From positions 23,003,611-23,067,610 of the forward strand of contig NC_092576.1 in NCBI RefSeq assembly GCF_037975245.1: DNA of 64,000 bases. The letters run 5' to 3'. The notes beneath the pieces are model-generated. The model ran no database searches and had not been told where the DNA came from. It was given only the letters and a program-made list of their open reading frames with translations. The stretch comes from Apostichopus japonicus (lineage: Eukaryota > Echinodermata > Holothuroidea > Aspidochirotida > Stichopodidae). Positions 35,144 through 46,400 of this stretch are shown here, in pieces. Position numbers and translations under genes: made by a program. How positions within the stretch are numbered: the stretch's first letter is position 1; each line of letters begins with the position of its first letter.

Positions 35144-35721
35144 GGTCACCCAGATGCGGGTCGACAATTGGATTACATTGAGGCAACTCCCAACCCTAAC
35201 GGATATTTCGTTCTCAAGTTATTGCAAAAATACTAGTTTTTTATGATTAATTAACCTTTGGTGACCTCGGATCACATGACCGTTAAGTTTGAAAATGCTC
35301 CCCTAACCAGTTCACAACTTGTCCCAAAATATCAATCTTGTCCCACATTGGCACTGGGAGTTATTGCAGTTTTAATATTTTCGGTTTTTGGACCATAACT
35401 GACCTTTGGTGACCTTTGTGGGCACCAGAAACAATAGGGCACACCTTCTCCATATGGCGGATCTATAGTCCAAGTTTGGCCTCAATCCAACATTCCTTTA
35501 TTGAGATAGAGCGTACCCAAGCAAGTGTCACAGACACACACACACACACATACACGCCAACCTGACTGCATAGGTTCCTTTTGCTAAAGCAAGGAACCAA
35601 AAAAGGAGACTGTCAAAGGCAAAGGAAATATTTCGTATATCACTGAAAAAATGGTAAATGTGTGAAAATGTGAATAATGTAGTTTAACCAATTGAGATCA
35701 TAATGTGAGACCCCAGCCCAT

Positions 35722-36085
35722 AGTCATAGCTAGTGCAGTAACTACTGTCTATGTTCCACAACCGTGCATCACTCACTACTGCACTGTGTTTGTAACACAG
35801 TAACATGTGTTACAGTTGGTACAGTAATTATCAGAAAGCTGTGACACGTTGAACTAAGAGTCAGACAGGTGAAAATTTGCAGTAATTTTAAATTGTTTTA
35901 AATTTAATTTTTTTAATGTTTTAAATTTTAAAATTTAAAATTATTATTATTTTTTTTAATTTGCAATTAGAACAAACTTGCCACGTGCCACCTGTAACAC
36001 ATGTTACTGTGTTACGAGCACAGTACAGTAGTAACTGATGCACAGTTGTGGAACATGAACAGTAGTAACTGTTCTAGCTATGAGT
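35722..36085. mobile_element. Foldback/MITE element with about 120-bp inverted arms
   Basis: The left arm AGTCATAGCTAGTGCAGTAA through CAGTAACATGTGTTACAG (to about 35817) is complemented by 35988-36085. The arms share GTTCCACAACYGTGCATCA and GTAACACAGTAACATGTGTTAC, the last itself palindromic in part. The spacer is AT-rich with TTTAAATT runs. No coding sequence is present. The target duplication is not resolved. Confidence 0.8.
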
Positions 36086-36954
36086 ATCGGGTAACCCATT
36101 ATTGGCTTCATTCTATTGCTTGTGTAGAATGCAATCTTTTATGTACTGTTTTGTTTTGTGTAATGTGTTTCGTATTGTAACCGAACTTGCATAGTACTTA
36201 AGCTTTGAGGGCTATTCTTTAAGCTGTTTACGTAATGTATTGACTGTTTAAGTGATGTTATGATTCTATATCGGGAAATCCCCGTTAAGTTGTTTACTAT
36301 TACGTAAGTAATCGTGAACCTGGCCTCTCGGTCTCCGGAAGTCTGGTGACTGCAACTCTAAGGCGGTGCTCTTTGAAGTAGTAACTTTCTCACGCGCGTA
36401 AACTTAAGCCATTGTTCAGGCTAGTATAAAAGGAGCTGTTGGTACGTGCAGCGAGGGACTCTGCCAAAATCTCGCAAGACGTCTACGTACGGTACGTTAT
36501 CATATCATTTACTATTATCCAAGTTGGTAGGTTTCTAATACAACAGCACCGTGTATAATTGTTAGTAGATATTGTAAGCGCTCAGAATATTATTGAATAC
36601 ATTTGTGAGTTGTTACATTGTTAGCAAACTGCGATATTTCACTGAGGGAGATTACGCCCAGTTATTTAGGAGTAACGTTATTGACCGATTGTTATCATTT
36701 TACGTTATTTAGTAGCGCTCTGAATTGCGTGCAATGTGTGTACTTTAGCAGAGATCAGTATTCTGCCGTGATTGTATATTTTTCAGTTAGTCCGTAAGTA
36801 GGAACATAAGTGAGTAGCCTAGGTCAGATATCAGAAAGATAGGTTACTGCCATTTAGTCAATCGATTGGTTCTTAGTATATTTGCATCTGTTAACGGTAT
36901 TGCAGACACCGTTTAGTTAACCCTATAGCTTTTAATCTGTTTACATATTTAGAC
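36086..36954 (+). promoter_or_regulatory. TATA-bearing segment, possible LTR or promoter
   Basis: GGCTAGTATAAAAGGAGCTG (TATA at 36425-36432) stands in a non-repetitive segment that runs into a 12-bp minisatellite and then AATAAA at 37260-37265. The order TATA, transcribed region of about 830 bp, polyadenylation signal could be an LTR or a short host transcript. Clear TG...CA ends and a primer-binding site were not found, so an LTR is not claimed. Confidence 0.3.
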
Positions 36955-37172
36955 GCTGCGTTTGGCTTCCCGTTTATCGCCGCTTTACACGTTGCGTTAT
37001 ACGCTGCGTGTGGCGCCGCGTTGGACGTTGCGTTTAGCGCCGCGTTTTACGTTGCGTTCCGCGCTGCGTTGTACGTTGCGTTATACGCTGCGTGTGGCGC
37101 CGCGTTGGACGCTGCGTTGGGCGTTTCGTTTAGTGCCGTGTTCTACGCTGCGTTTAGACGCCGCGTTTAGGA
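36955..37172. repeat. 12-bp minisatellite, about 18 units
   Basis: Units of the form G(C/T)(T/C)GCGTTNNRC, such as GTTGCGTTATAC, GCTGCGTGTGGC and GCCGCGTTGGAC, repeat in a strict 12-bp register. Longer blocks (TTATACGCTGCGTGTGGCGC) recur at a 108-bp distance. As 12 is a multiple of 3, one plus-strand frame stays open (TLRYTLRVAPRWTLR) but lacks an ATG, so coding is not supported. Confidence 0.85.
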
Positions 37173-37261
37173 ACTGCGCTAACAGTTACGTTTTGCGTAT
37201 TGTCAGGCTAAGTTCTAATGTAAGGATATTTAATGAACCTAAGTGTAAGTCGAAGGTTTGA

Positions 37262-37601
37262 ATAAACGGTACCACTGTGCCACGGGCACTTTATCATCCT
37301 CTTCATTGTCATCTTTTTGTCGAGACTCTCTTCCGCCAAACCCATCATTAAAGACTGCCCCACCAGACAGGGAAGTGACGTTACAGTATTAACAGAAGCT
37401 GTACGGAGGAACTGCACAATCGACTTCATCTGATATTCTGGTGAGATTTCTGAAGGGTGCATCTGATTGTGAGGGAGGGCGAAAATCTCGGACTACACCA
37501 CAAACAGTTGACGAGTGAATTTCTTTAGTGCTGTTGGAATATTTAACGCTGGAACTCATTTTCTCGCTTTGTAATTTATAGGCGTAATAAAATGATAGCA
37601 A
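37262..37601 (-). pseudogene. Coding-like frame interrupted by one TAA, unrecognised
   Basis: On the minus strand an ATG near 37559 opens MSSSVKYSNSTKEIHSSTVC and GVVRDFRPPSQSDAPFRNL and reaches ...VPPYSFC, then TAA at 37391-37389. The same frame continues with YCNVTSLSGGAVFNDGFGG and a charged RESRQKDDNEEDDKVPVAQW. Codon use looks coding on both sides of the stop, without frameshift. I do not recognise the protein. It may be a pseudogene, a retained fragment of a spliced gene, or an assembly error at the stop. The 3' part runs into the region of the plus-strand AATAAA. Confidence 0.4.
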
Positions 37602-37858
37602 CTAATTTCACTGTGTTAGTCATTATTTCTTCATATGTAACCGCATGTGTAATTCAGTAAAATCTGCAGGTAGACCAATAGCTCTGTTCTAGTAGTACAC
37701 CCCAAACAAGCTGGCACTCTTGCTGGCTTTCCCTTGACAATGTGCTGGGACAAAACCAGATATTTGACGGACAGTCTTCTGCCGGAACACAGATATTTGG
37801 TTTGCAGTTCATGTGAAGATCTCTGCTTAGCGGGTTGCTGGCGGAATACCAGATTTGG

Positions 37859-38433
37859 GCTAGCAGGTCGCCAGAACACTGGATATTAGCTAGCGGATAG
37901 CCAGTGGCTCTCTCTGACAGAAATTCAGCGGAACACTGGCGGTACTCCGGTGGTAAGCTTGCGTTTCTCCGGCGGTCTGCTGGTAGTACACCAGCGGTAC
38001 ACTGGCATTTCTTCGACGGTCTGCTGGTGGAACACCGGCGGTACACCGGCGGTAAGCTGGCGTTTCTTCGGCGGTACGCTGGCGCTTCTTTGGTGGTCTA
38101 CTGGTGGAACACCGGCGGTACGCTGGAGTTTCTTCGGCGGTCTGCCGGTGGAACACTGGCGGTAACCCGGCGGAACGCTGGCGTTTCTTCGCCGGTACAC
38201 CGGCGGTACGCTGGCGTTTCTTTGGCGGTCTACTGGTGGAACACTGGCGTTTCTTCGGCTGTCTGCTTGTGGAACACTGGCGGTACGCTGGCGTTTTTGC
38301 GGCGGTTTTCTGGCGTAGTCGCCGGCGGACCGCCGGATTCAAGCCGGCCAAATCTCTGGCGTTCCGCCGGCTTTCCCAGCCGGTGGACCGCCAGTGGTGC
38401 AGCTGGCGGGCCGCCAGTGGACCGCTAGCATGA
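37859..38433. repeat. CpG-rich minisatellite of GGCGGTACGCTGGCGTTTCT units
   Basis: Imperfect units built from CGGCGGTACGCTGGCGTTTC, TTCGGCGGTCTGCTGGTGGA and ACACCGGCGGTA repeat about ten times. The ends are roughly inverted (GCTAGCAGGTCGCCAG and reverse complement GCTAGCGGTCCACTGG). Several frames on both strands stay open; they overlap each other completely and are repeat by-products. The vocabulary is shared with 21.0-21.7 kb. Confidence 0.8.
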
Positions 38434-39216
38434 TGTTATCTGTGTAGGGGGCGTATGTCAGGTTAATTGGAGTTTACTAAAAATGCAAGTATGTAATTGA
38501 ACTTACAACTGTGACATCGTATTTGAGATCTGCTTTGGATAAAGAAGGCAACAATGCCTTGTCTACATGTTTTATGCTGTATTGTGCTTGTTAGCAGAGA
38601 AGCCCAGTGAGGGGGGGGGTCGATATGGATCAGTTGACTTGTGCCAGGTACTGCTAGGGTTTAGTGCTAACATTTTGCATTACATAACTTGAGTTCTGGT
38701 TTAAGTTGAATTTATATTATAAACTATTTGTTTATGTTGGTATTAGTATTCATCAAGAATAAGATTTCTAAGCTTTTAATTAAGGTCACTTCTGGGATAG
38801 CAATGTTTTTTATTCGAGCATACAGATCAATATTTTATATTTCAATTTCCTTTCTGTGTATGTCTTATAATAAGCCAATAAACTAACCGGACCTCAGCTA
38901 TATAAATTAAATGAAAACATCTTAGACATTGCTGATAGTTTAGTAGCTAAGAGGATTATTGTCATTTTACCTAGCGTACAATAATCCACTAGTCAGTTTT
39001 CTGTTCGTTTTACCTCGATAGGTTTTGGTTAAAATCTTTTATTTTGTTGATCAGATCACACTTTATTTAGGATGGTCTTAAATTATGTAATTCTGATGCC
39101 AAAATTAATAAGCCGGCTCACTATCAAATCACCGAAAGTTGAGGAGAACAAAAAATAAAATAATTAATTTTTATCTGTTAGTTCTACTTCACCGTATCCC
39201 TTCAATGTATCCTTAC
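38434..39216. other. Intron, AT-rich
   Basis: No exon or repeat family was recognised. A 9-G run is at 38611-38619. Confidence 0.45.
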
Positions 39217-39336
39217 CTTACGCCTGGATGCTTTCTTCAGGAGTTCTATGGTTGACTTCTGTGATTCCTGACTGCTTTCATTATTGATGTCGACAATACT
39301 TGAACACAGCTCTCTAATAGTGTGGATGTCTTCGGC
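39217..39336 (-). CDS. Internal exon, LDLQSG-motif protein
   Basis: On the minus strand TTGGTCATTTTAAG precedes GCC GAA GAC, and the 120-bp exon ends at CGTAAG|GTAAGG, a consensus donor. It encodes AEDIHTIRELCSSIVDINNE and SSQESQKSTIELLKKASRRK, a hydrophilic helical segment. Entry and exit phase are both 0, matching the 39974-39919 exon before it and the 19591-19386 exon after it. If the latter is the next exon, the intron is about 19.6 kb and contains the 25-36 kb satellite. Confidence 0.65.
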
Positions 39337-39918
39337 CTTAAAATGACCAAAATTTACACAATGTTTAACTTGTCTCTTACTACTCTAGTTGTTGAAACTT
39401 TCTGAATAAAGTCCTTCAAATTCTAATTCAGGTTTTTCTGTCTGCACTCTACCCCCTCATCTTGTACATTGCTAGAGCCTTCTTTTGTTCACCACTTCCT
39501 TAATCTTAGACACATTAAATATATTATTTCATATTTATACCACTACTTGTTTTATCTAACGTCATCACTTTGTGAAGCGGTCATTGGGACAAGGATATCC
39601 TCAGTTTCCTAAACCATCAAATTGTACCTACTAACCACACCCCAGCCGCCCTCTCCCCCGTCAACAGCATTTCTCTATTCATATTCCTACCTGACAATTA
39701 ACCAGAATGGACAACAATTACTGATAAATTTATGTCATTCTTGAAAATGTTTACAACAGTTTAAGCCGCACACCACACACTGTGTCAGAGTTGTATCATC
39801 GCTTCAATGGGATATTCCACGGTACAATGATATTTACACTAGTAGTTAAACAGGCTATATCAATTACAAAACATGGGCCATGTTCATCCTTACATACGTT
39901 TACCATCTTATCACCAAC
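39337..39918. other. Intron between two exons
   Basis: Bounded by the donor CAG|GTTGGT at 39918 and the acceptor at 39337. No other feature was seen. Confidence 0.5.
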
Positions 39919-39974
39919 CTGTTTCCATTTGCCAGACTGTAGATCAAGTTGACAGGTTGTATCAGGCCAAAGAA
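39919..39974 (-). CDS. Internal exon, LDLQSG-motif protein, most upstream found
   Basis: On the minus strand TTTTCTTTCTCTGAAG precedes TT CTT TGG CCT, and the 56-bp exon ends at AAACAG|GTTGGT. It encodes LWPDTTCQLDLQSGKWKQ. Entry phase 1 and exit phase 0 are the same as in the 8094-7997 exon, and both carry W(L)P...LDLQSG(K/R)W. The two are probably duplicated exons of one module. Upstream exons were not found with confidence; the frame at 58119-57960 could supply phase 1. Confidence 0.6.
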
Positions 39975-40180
39975 CTTCAGAGAAAGAAAATTAAAACAAC
40001 ATTGATATTTTACTAGTCGTACTTACCTACAATAACAAAATAAAACTACAATGCTGAACAACTAAAATAATTCTCGATTGTTATTTTTTGTTGTTGATGG
40101 GATATTTCTCTCTATGCAGCTCTCTTTCTGGTTTGTTCATTTTTCAAACAGTAATAAACAAGCAAGATTAAAACGTGTAA

Positions 40181-40284
<104 letters not shown>

Positions 40285-40467
40285 TTACCTGGTTTATGTG
40301 GACGTTGGCATATGACAGGGTTACGGGGACTATTAGATGTACACATGCTAGGCCCGTAAAAATTAAGTGGTTTCTGCTGTTATGGTGAGTGGAGCTATCT
40401 ATACCTTCAGAATTGCAATTTTATTTATTGAGAGAAAAGTCGGTATACATGATAGTGTGGACATTAT

Positions 40468-43400
40468 TATGTGGACAGTCCCCATAATCCCCCTGTATAC
40501 TAACTTTATATACATTATACATAACAGGCAATGTAAACACATGTATATGCAAGGTGCACAATATGCGTACATTTTAATACTAAAAGAAAATCCAGACCAA
40601 AAGTCTAAACAAGTGGCGAATCCGTCGAATTGCATATCTAATCGCCACACACCAAATACAGACATAAACTACTGACAATACCCATGCAATCTACCCAATG
40701 TAAGGGAAATGTTAATGATATGGGTATAAGCCTTTTGACCCTTTATAATGTACTCACTTTTTGCCATAATAGTGTATATGTATGACACAAAAAACAATTA
40801 CCAAAGTTAAAATGAAGTATATTCGTTTTATCGAAATATGTGGTTAGCATGGTTATGGTCAGTGTGAATTAGATTAGCTGATCATTTCTGAATAAATTCA
40901 AGAGGAGCTTTGTTTTAGAGTCAATATGTTATAACACATCATGTGGATAAGATTATGTGGACGGTCCACATAATCCGCTCATACACTTACGATTATATAT
41001 TCCAATTGAGATTACGTGTGTTACAGAAAAAAAAGACGTTAATACTTCTATATGAATATATTCAATACATTCAATACAAATGATTTAAACAGATCTACGA
41101 GTTCGGTAAATACAGGATATAAAACAGACCCATATTTGACGGGTTGATTCTTTACTGAATCTGTCGATATTTGGTGCGGGGTCTTTCCTAAGAACGGTTA
41201 TTTTGAATTAATAGAGTTGATAAATTTTATGCCCTAATTTTGGTTTATAATCAATAAACAATACAATGAAATGTGTATAAGATTATGTGGACGGTCCACA
41301 TAATCTACTCGTAAACCTACGATTATATATTCCAATTGAGATTACGTGTGTTACGGAAAAAAAGACGTTAATACTACTATATGAATATATTCAATACATT
41401 CAATACATATGATTCAAACAGATCTACGAGTTCGGTAAATACAGGATATAAAACAGACCCATATTTGACGGATTGATCCTTTACTGAACCTGTCGATATT
41501 TGGTGCGGGGTCTTTCCTAAGAACGGATATTTTGAATTAATAGAGTTGATCAATTTTCAACCCTAATTTTGGTTTATAATCAATGAAAAATACAATGAAA
41601 TGTGTATAAGATTATGTGGACGGTCCACATAATCCGCTCGTACACTAACGATTATATATTCCAATTGAGATTACGTGTGCTACAGAAAAAAGACGTTAAT
41701 ACTTCTATATGAATACATTAAATACCTTCAATACACATGATTTAAACAGATCTACGAGTTCGGTAAATACTGGATATAAAACAGACCCATATTTGACGGG
41801 TTGATTCTTTACTGAATCTATCGATATTTGGTGCGGGGTCCTTCCTTTGAACACAGTTGTTTTGAATTAATGTAGTTGATAAATTTTAAGCCCTAATTTT
41901 GGTTTATAATCAATAAACAATACAATGAAATGTGTATAAGATTATGTGGACGGTCCACATAATCCGCTCGTACACTTACGATTATATATTCCAATTGAGA
42001 TTACGTGTGTTACAGAAAAAAGGACGTTAATACTACAATATGAATATATTCAATACACATGATTTAAACAGATCTACAAGTTCGGTAAATACAGGATATA
42101 AAACAGACCCATATTTGACGGGTTGATTCCTTACTGAATCTATCGATATTTGGTGCGGGGTCCTTCCTTTGAACACAGTTGTTTTGAATTAATGTAGTTG
42201 ATAAATTTTATGCCCTAATTTTGGTTTATAATCAATAAACAATACAATGAAATGTGTATAAGATTATGTGGACGGTCCACATAATCCGCTCGTACACTAA
42301 CGATTATATATTCCAATTGAGATTACGTGTGCTACAGAAAAATAAGAGGTTAATACTACTATATGAATATATTCAATACATTCAATACACATGATTTAAA
42401 CAGATCTACGAGTTCGGTAAATACAGGATATAAAACAGACCCATATTTGACGGGTTGATTCCTTACTGAATCTATAGATATTTGGTGCGGGGTCCTTCCT
42501 TTGAACACAGTTGTTTTGAATTAATGTAGTTGATAAATTTTATGCCCTAATTTTGGTTCATAATCAATAAACAATACAATGAAATGTGTATAAGATTATG
42601 TGGACGGTCCACATAATCCGCTCGTACACTAACGATTATATATTCCAATTGAGATTACGTGTGTTACAGAAAAATAAGAGGTTAATACTACTATATGAAT
42701 ATATTAAATACATTCAATACACATGATTTAAACAGATCTACGAGTTCGGTAAATACAGGATATAAAACAGACCCATATTTGACGGGTTGATTCCTTACTG
42801 AATCTGTAGATATTTGGTGCTGGGTCCTTCCTTTGAATACAGTTGTTTTGAATTAATGTAGTTGATAAATTTTAAACCCTATTTTTGGTTTATAATCAAT
42901 AAACAATACAATGAAATGTGTATAAGATTATGTGGACGGTCCACATAATCCGCTCGTACACTTACGATTATATATTCCAATTGAGATTACGTGTGCTACA
43001 GAAAAAAAGGACGTTAATACTACAATATGAATATATTCAATACACATGATTTAAACAGATCTACAAGTTCGGTAAATACAGGATATAAAACAGACCCATA
43101 TTTGACGGGTTGATTCCTTACTGAATCGATCGATATTTGGTGCGGGGTCCTTCCTTTGAACACAGTTGTTTTGAATTAATGTAGTTGATAAATTTTATGC
43201 CCTAATTTTGGTTTATAATCAATAAACAATACAATGAAATGTGTATAAGATTATGTGGACGGTCCACATAATCCGCTCGTACACTAACGATTATATATTC
43301 CAATTGAGATTACGTGTGTTACAGAAAAATAAGAGGTTAATATTACTATATGAATATATTCAATACATTCAATACACATGATTTAAACAGATCTACGAGT

Positions 43401-46400
43401 TCGGTAAATACAGGATATAAAACAGACCCATATTTGACGGGTTGATTCCTTACTGAATCTATAGATATTTGGTGCGGGGTCCTTCCTTTGAATACAGTTG
43501 TTTTGAATTAATGTAGTTGATAAATTTTATGCCCTAATTTTGGTTCATAATCAATAAACAATACAATGAAATGTGTATAAGATTATGTGGACGGTCCACA
43601 TAATCCGCTCGTACACTAACGATTATATATTCCAATTGAGATTACGTGTGTTACAGAAAAATAAGAGGTTAATACTACTATATGAATATATTCAATACAT
43701 TCAATACAAATGATTTAAACAGATCTACGAGTTCGGTAAATACAGGATATAAAACAGACCCATATTTGACGGGTTGATTCCTTACTGAATCTGTAGATAT
43801 TTGGTGCTGGGTCCTTCCTTTGAATACAGTTGTTTTGAATTAATGTAGTTGATAAATTTTAAACCCTATTTTTGGTTTATAATCAATAAACAATACAATG
43901 AAATGTGTATAAGATTATGTGGACGGTCCACATAATCCGCTCGTACACTTACGATTACATATTCCAATTAAGATTACGTGTGCTACAGAAAAAAAGACGT
44001 TAATACTTCTATATGAATACATTAAATACCCTCAATACACATGATTTAAACAGATCTACGAGTTCGGTAAATACTGGATATAAAACAGACCCATATTTGA
44101 CGGGTTGATTCCTTACTGAATCTATCGATATTTGGTGCGGGGTCCTTCCTTTGAACACAGTTGTATTGAATTAATGTAGTTGATAAATTTTAAGCCCTAA
44201 TTTTGGTTTATAATCAATAAACAATACAATGAAATGTGTATAAGATTATGTGGACGGTCCACATAATCCGCTCGTACACTAACGATTATATATTCCAATT
44301 GAGATTACGTGTGCTACAGAAAAAAGACGTTAATACTTCTATATGAATACATTAAATACCTTGAATACACATGATTTAAACAGATCTACGAGTTCGGTAA
44401 ATACTGGATATAAAACAGACCCATATTTGACGGGTTGATTCCTTACTGAATCTATCGATATTTGGTGCGGGGTCCTTCCTTTGAACACAGTTGTTTTGAA
44501 TTAATGTAGTTGATAAATTTTAAGCCCTAATTTTGGTTTATAATCAATAAACAATACAATGAAATGTGTATAAGATTATGTGGACGGTCCACATAATCCG
44601 CTCGTACACTTACGATTATATATTCCAATTGAGATTACGTGTGTTACAGAAAAAAAGGACGTTAATACTACAATATGAATATATTCAATACACATGATTT
44701 AAACAGATTTACAAGTTCGGTAAATACAGGATATAAAACAGACCCATATTTGACGGGTTGATTCCTTACTGAATCTATCGATATTTGGTGCGGGGTCCTT
44801 CCTTTGAACACAGTTGTTTTGAATTAATGTAGTTGATAAATTTTAAGCCCTAATTTTGGTTTATAATCAATAAACAATACAATGAAATGTGTATAAGATT
44901 ATGTGGACGGTCCACATAATCCGCTCGTACACTAACGATTATATATTCCAATTGAGATTACGTGTGCTACAGAAAAAAAGACGTTAATACTTCTATATGA
45001 ATACATTAAATACCTTCAATACACATGATTTAAACAGATCTACGAGTTCTGTAAATACTGGATATAAAACAGACCCATATTTGACGGGTTGATTCCTTAC
45101 TGAATCTATCGATATTTGGTGCGGGGTCCTTCCTTTGAACACAGTTGTTTTGAATTAATGTAGTTGATAAATTTTAAGCCCTAATTTTGGTTTATAATCA
45201 ATAAACAATACAATGAAATGTGTATAAGATTATGTGGACGGTCCACATAATCCGCTCGTACACTTACGATTATATATTCCAATTGAGATTACGTGTGTTA
45301 CAGAAAAAAAGGACGTTAATACTACAATATGAATATATTCAATACACATGATTTAAACAGATTTACAAGTTCGGTAAATACAGGATATAAAACAGACCCA
45401 TATTTGACGGGTTGATTCCTTACTGAATCTATCGATATTTGGTGCGGGGTCCTTCCTTTGAACACAGTTGTTTTGAATTAATGTAGTTGATAAATTTTAA
45501 GCCCTAATTTTGGTTTATAATCAATAAACAATACAATGAAATGTGTATAAGATTATGTGGACGGTCCACATAATCCGCTCGTACACTAACGATTATATAT
45601 TCCAATTGAGATTACGTGTGTTACAGAAAAAAAAGAGGTTAATACTACGATATGAATATATTCAATACATTCAATACACATGATTTAATTAGATGTACGA
45701 GTTCGGTAAATACAGGATATAAAACAGACCCATATTTGACGGGTTGATTCTTTACTGAATCTATCGATATTTGGTGCGGGGTCCTTCCTTTGAACACAGT
45801 TGTTTTAAATTAATGTAGTTGATAAATTTTAAGCCCTAATTTTGGTTTATAATCAATAAACAATACAATGAAATGTGTATAAGATTATGTGGACGGTCCA
45901 CATAATCCGCTCGTACACTTACGATTATATATTCCAATTGAGATTACGTGTGCTACAGAAAAAAAGACGTTAATACTTCTATATGAATACATTAAATACC
46001 TTGAATACACATGATTTAAACAGATCTACGAGTTCGGTAAATACTGGATATAAAACAGACCCATATTTGACGGGTTGATTCCTTACTGAATCTATCGATA
46101 TTTGGTGCGGGGTCCTTCCTTTGAACACAGTTGTTTTGAATTAATGTAGTTGATAAATTTTAAGCCCTAATTTTGGTTTATAATCAATAAACAATACAAT
46201 GAAATGTGTATAAGATTATGTGGACGGTCCACATAATCCGCTCGTACACTTTCGATTATATATTCCAATTGAGATTACGTGTGTTACAGAAAAAAAGGAC
46301 GTTAATACTACAATATGAATATATTCAATACACATGATTTAAACAGATTTACAAGTTCGGTAAATACAGGATATAAAACAGACCCATATTTGACGGGTTG

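Larger units (their letters stand above)
25330..35600. repeat. 10.3-kb satellite: about 400-bp A monomers and 952-bp B modules
   Basis: Taking GGTCACCCAGATGCGGGTCG as phase marker, it occurs near 25330, 25730, 26681, 27083, 27483, 27882, 28282, 28683, 29635, 30036, 30436, 30836, 31235, 31635, 32036, 32436, 33389, 33789, 34192 and 35144. Steps are 399-403 bp (A) or 951-953 bp (B), giving the order A-B-5A-B-7A-B-2A-B-end. Monomers are very similar; the block from 25730 recurs almost exactly at 28683. The text is full of AGGTCA/TGACCT half-sites. Open frames within it are not genes: the same 69-codon frame appears in three monomers only because the DNA is repeated. The right edge (35517-35598) matches the end of the 2417-4773 element. 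Confidence 0.95.

Noticed and set aside
36086-37270. Solo LTR
   Set aside because: TATA and AATAAA fit, but no TG...CA termini or 4-6-bp duplication could be located.
37890-38428. Overlapping long frames on both strands over the GC-rich minisatellite
   Set aside because: Low stop density from GC-rich repeats in several frames at once, with repetitive peptides and no splice or start evidence.
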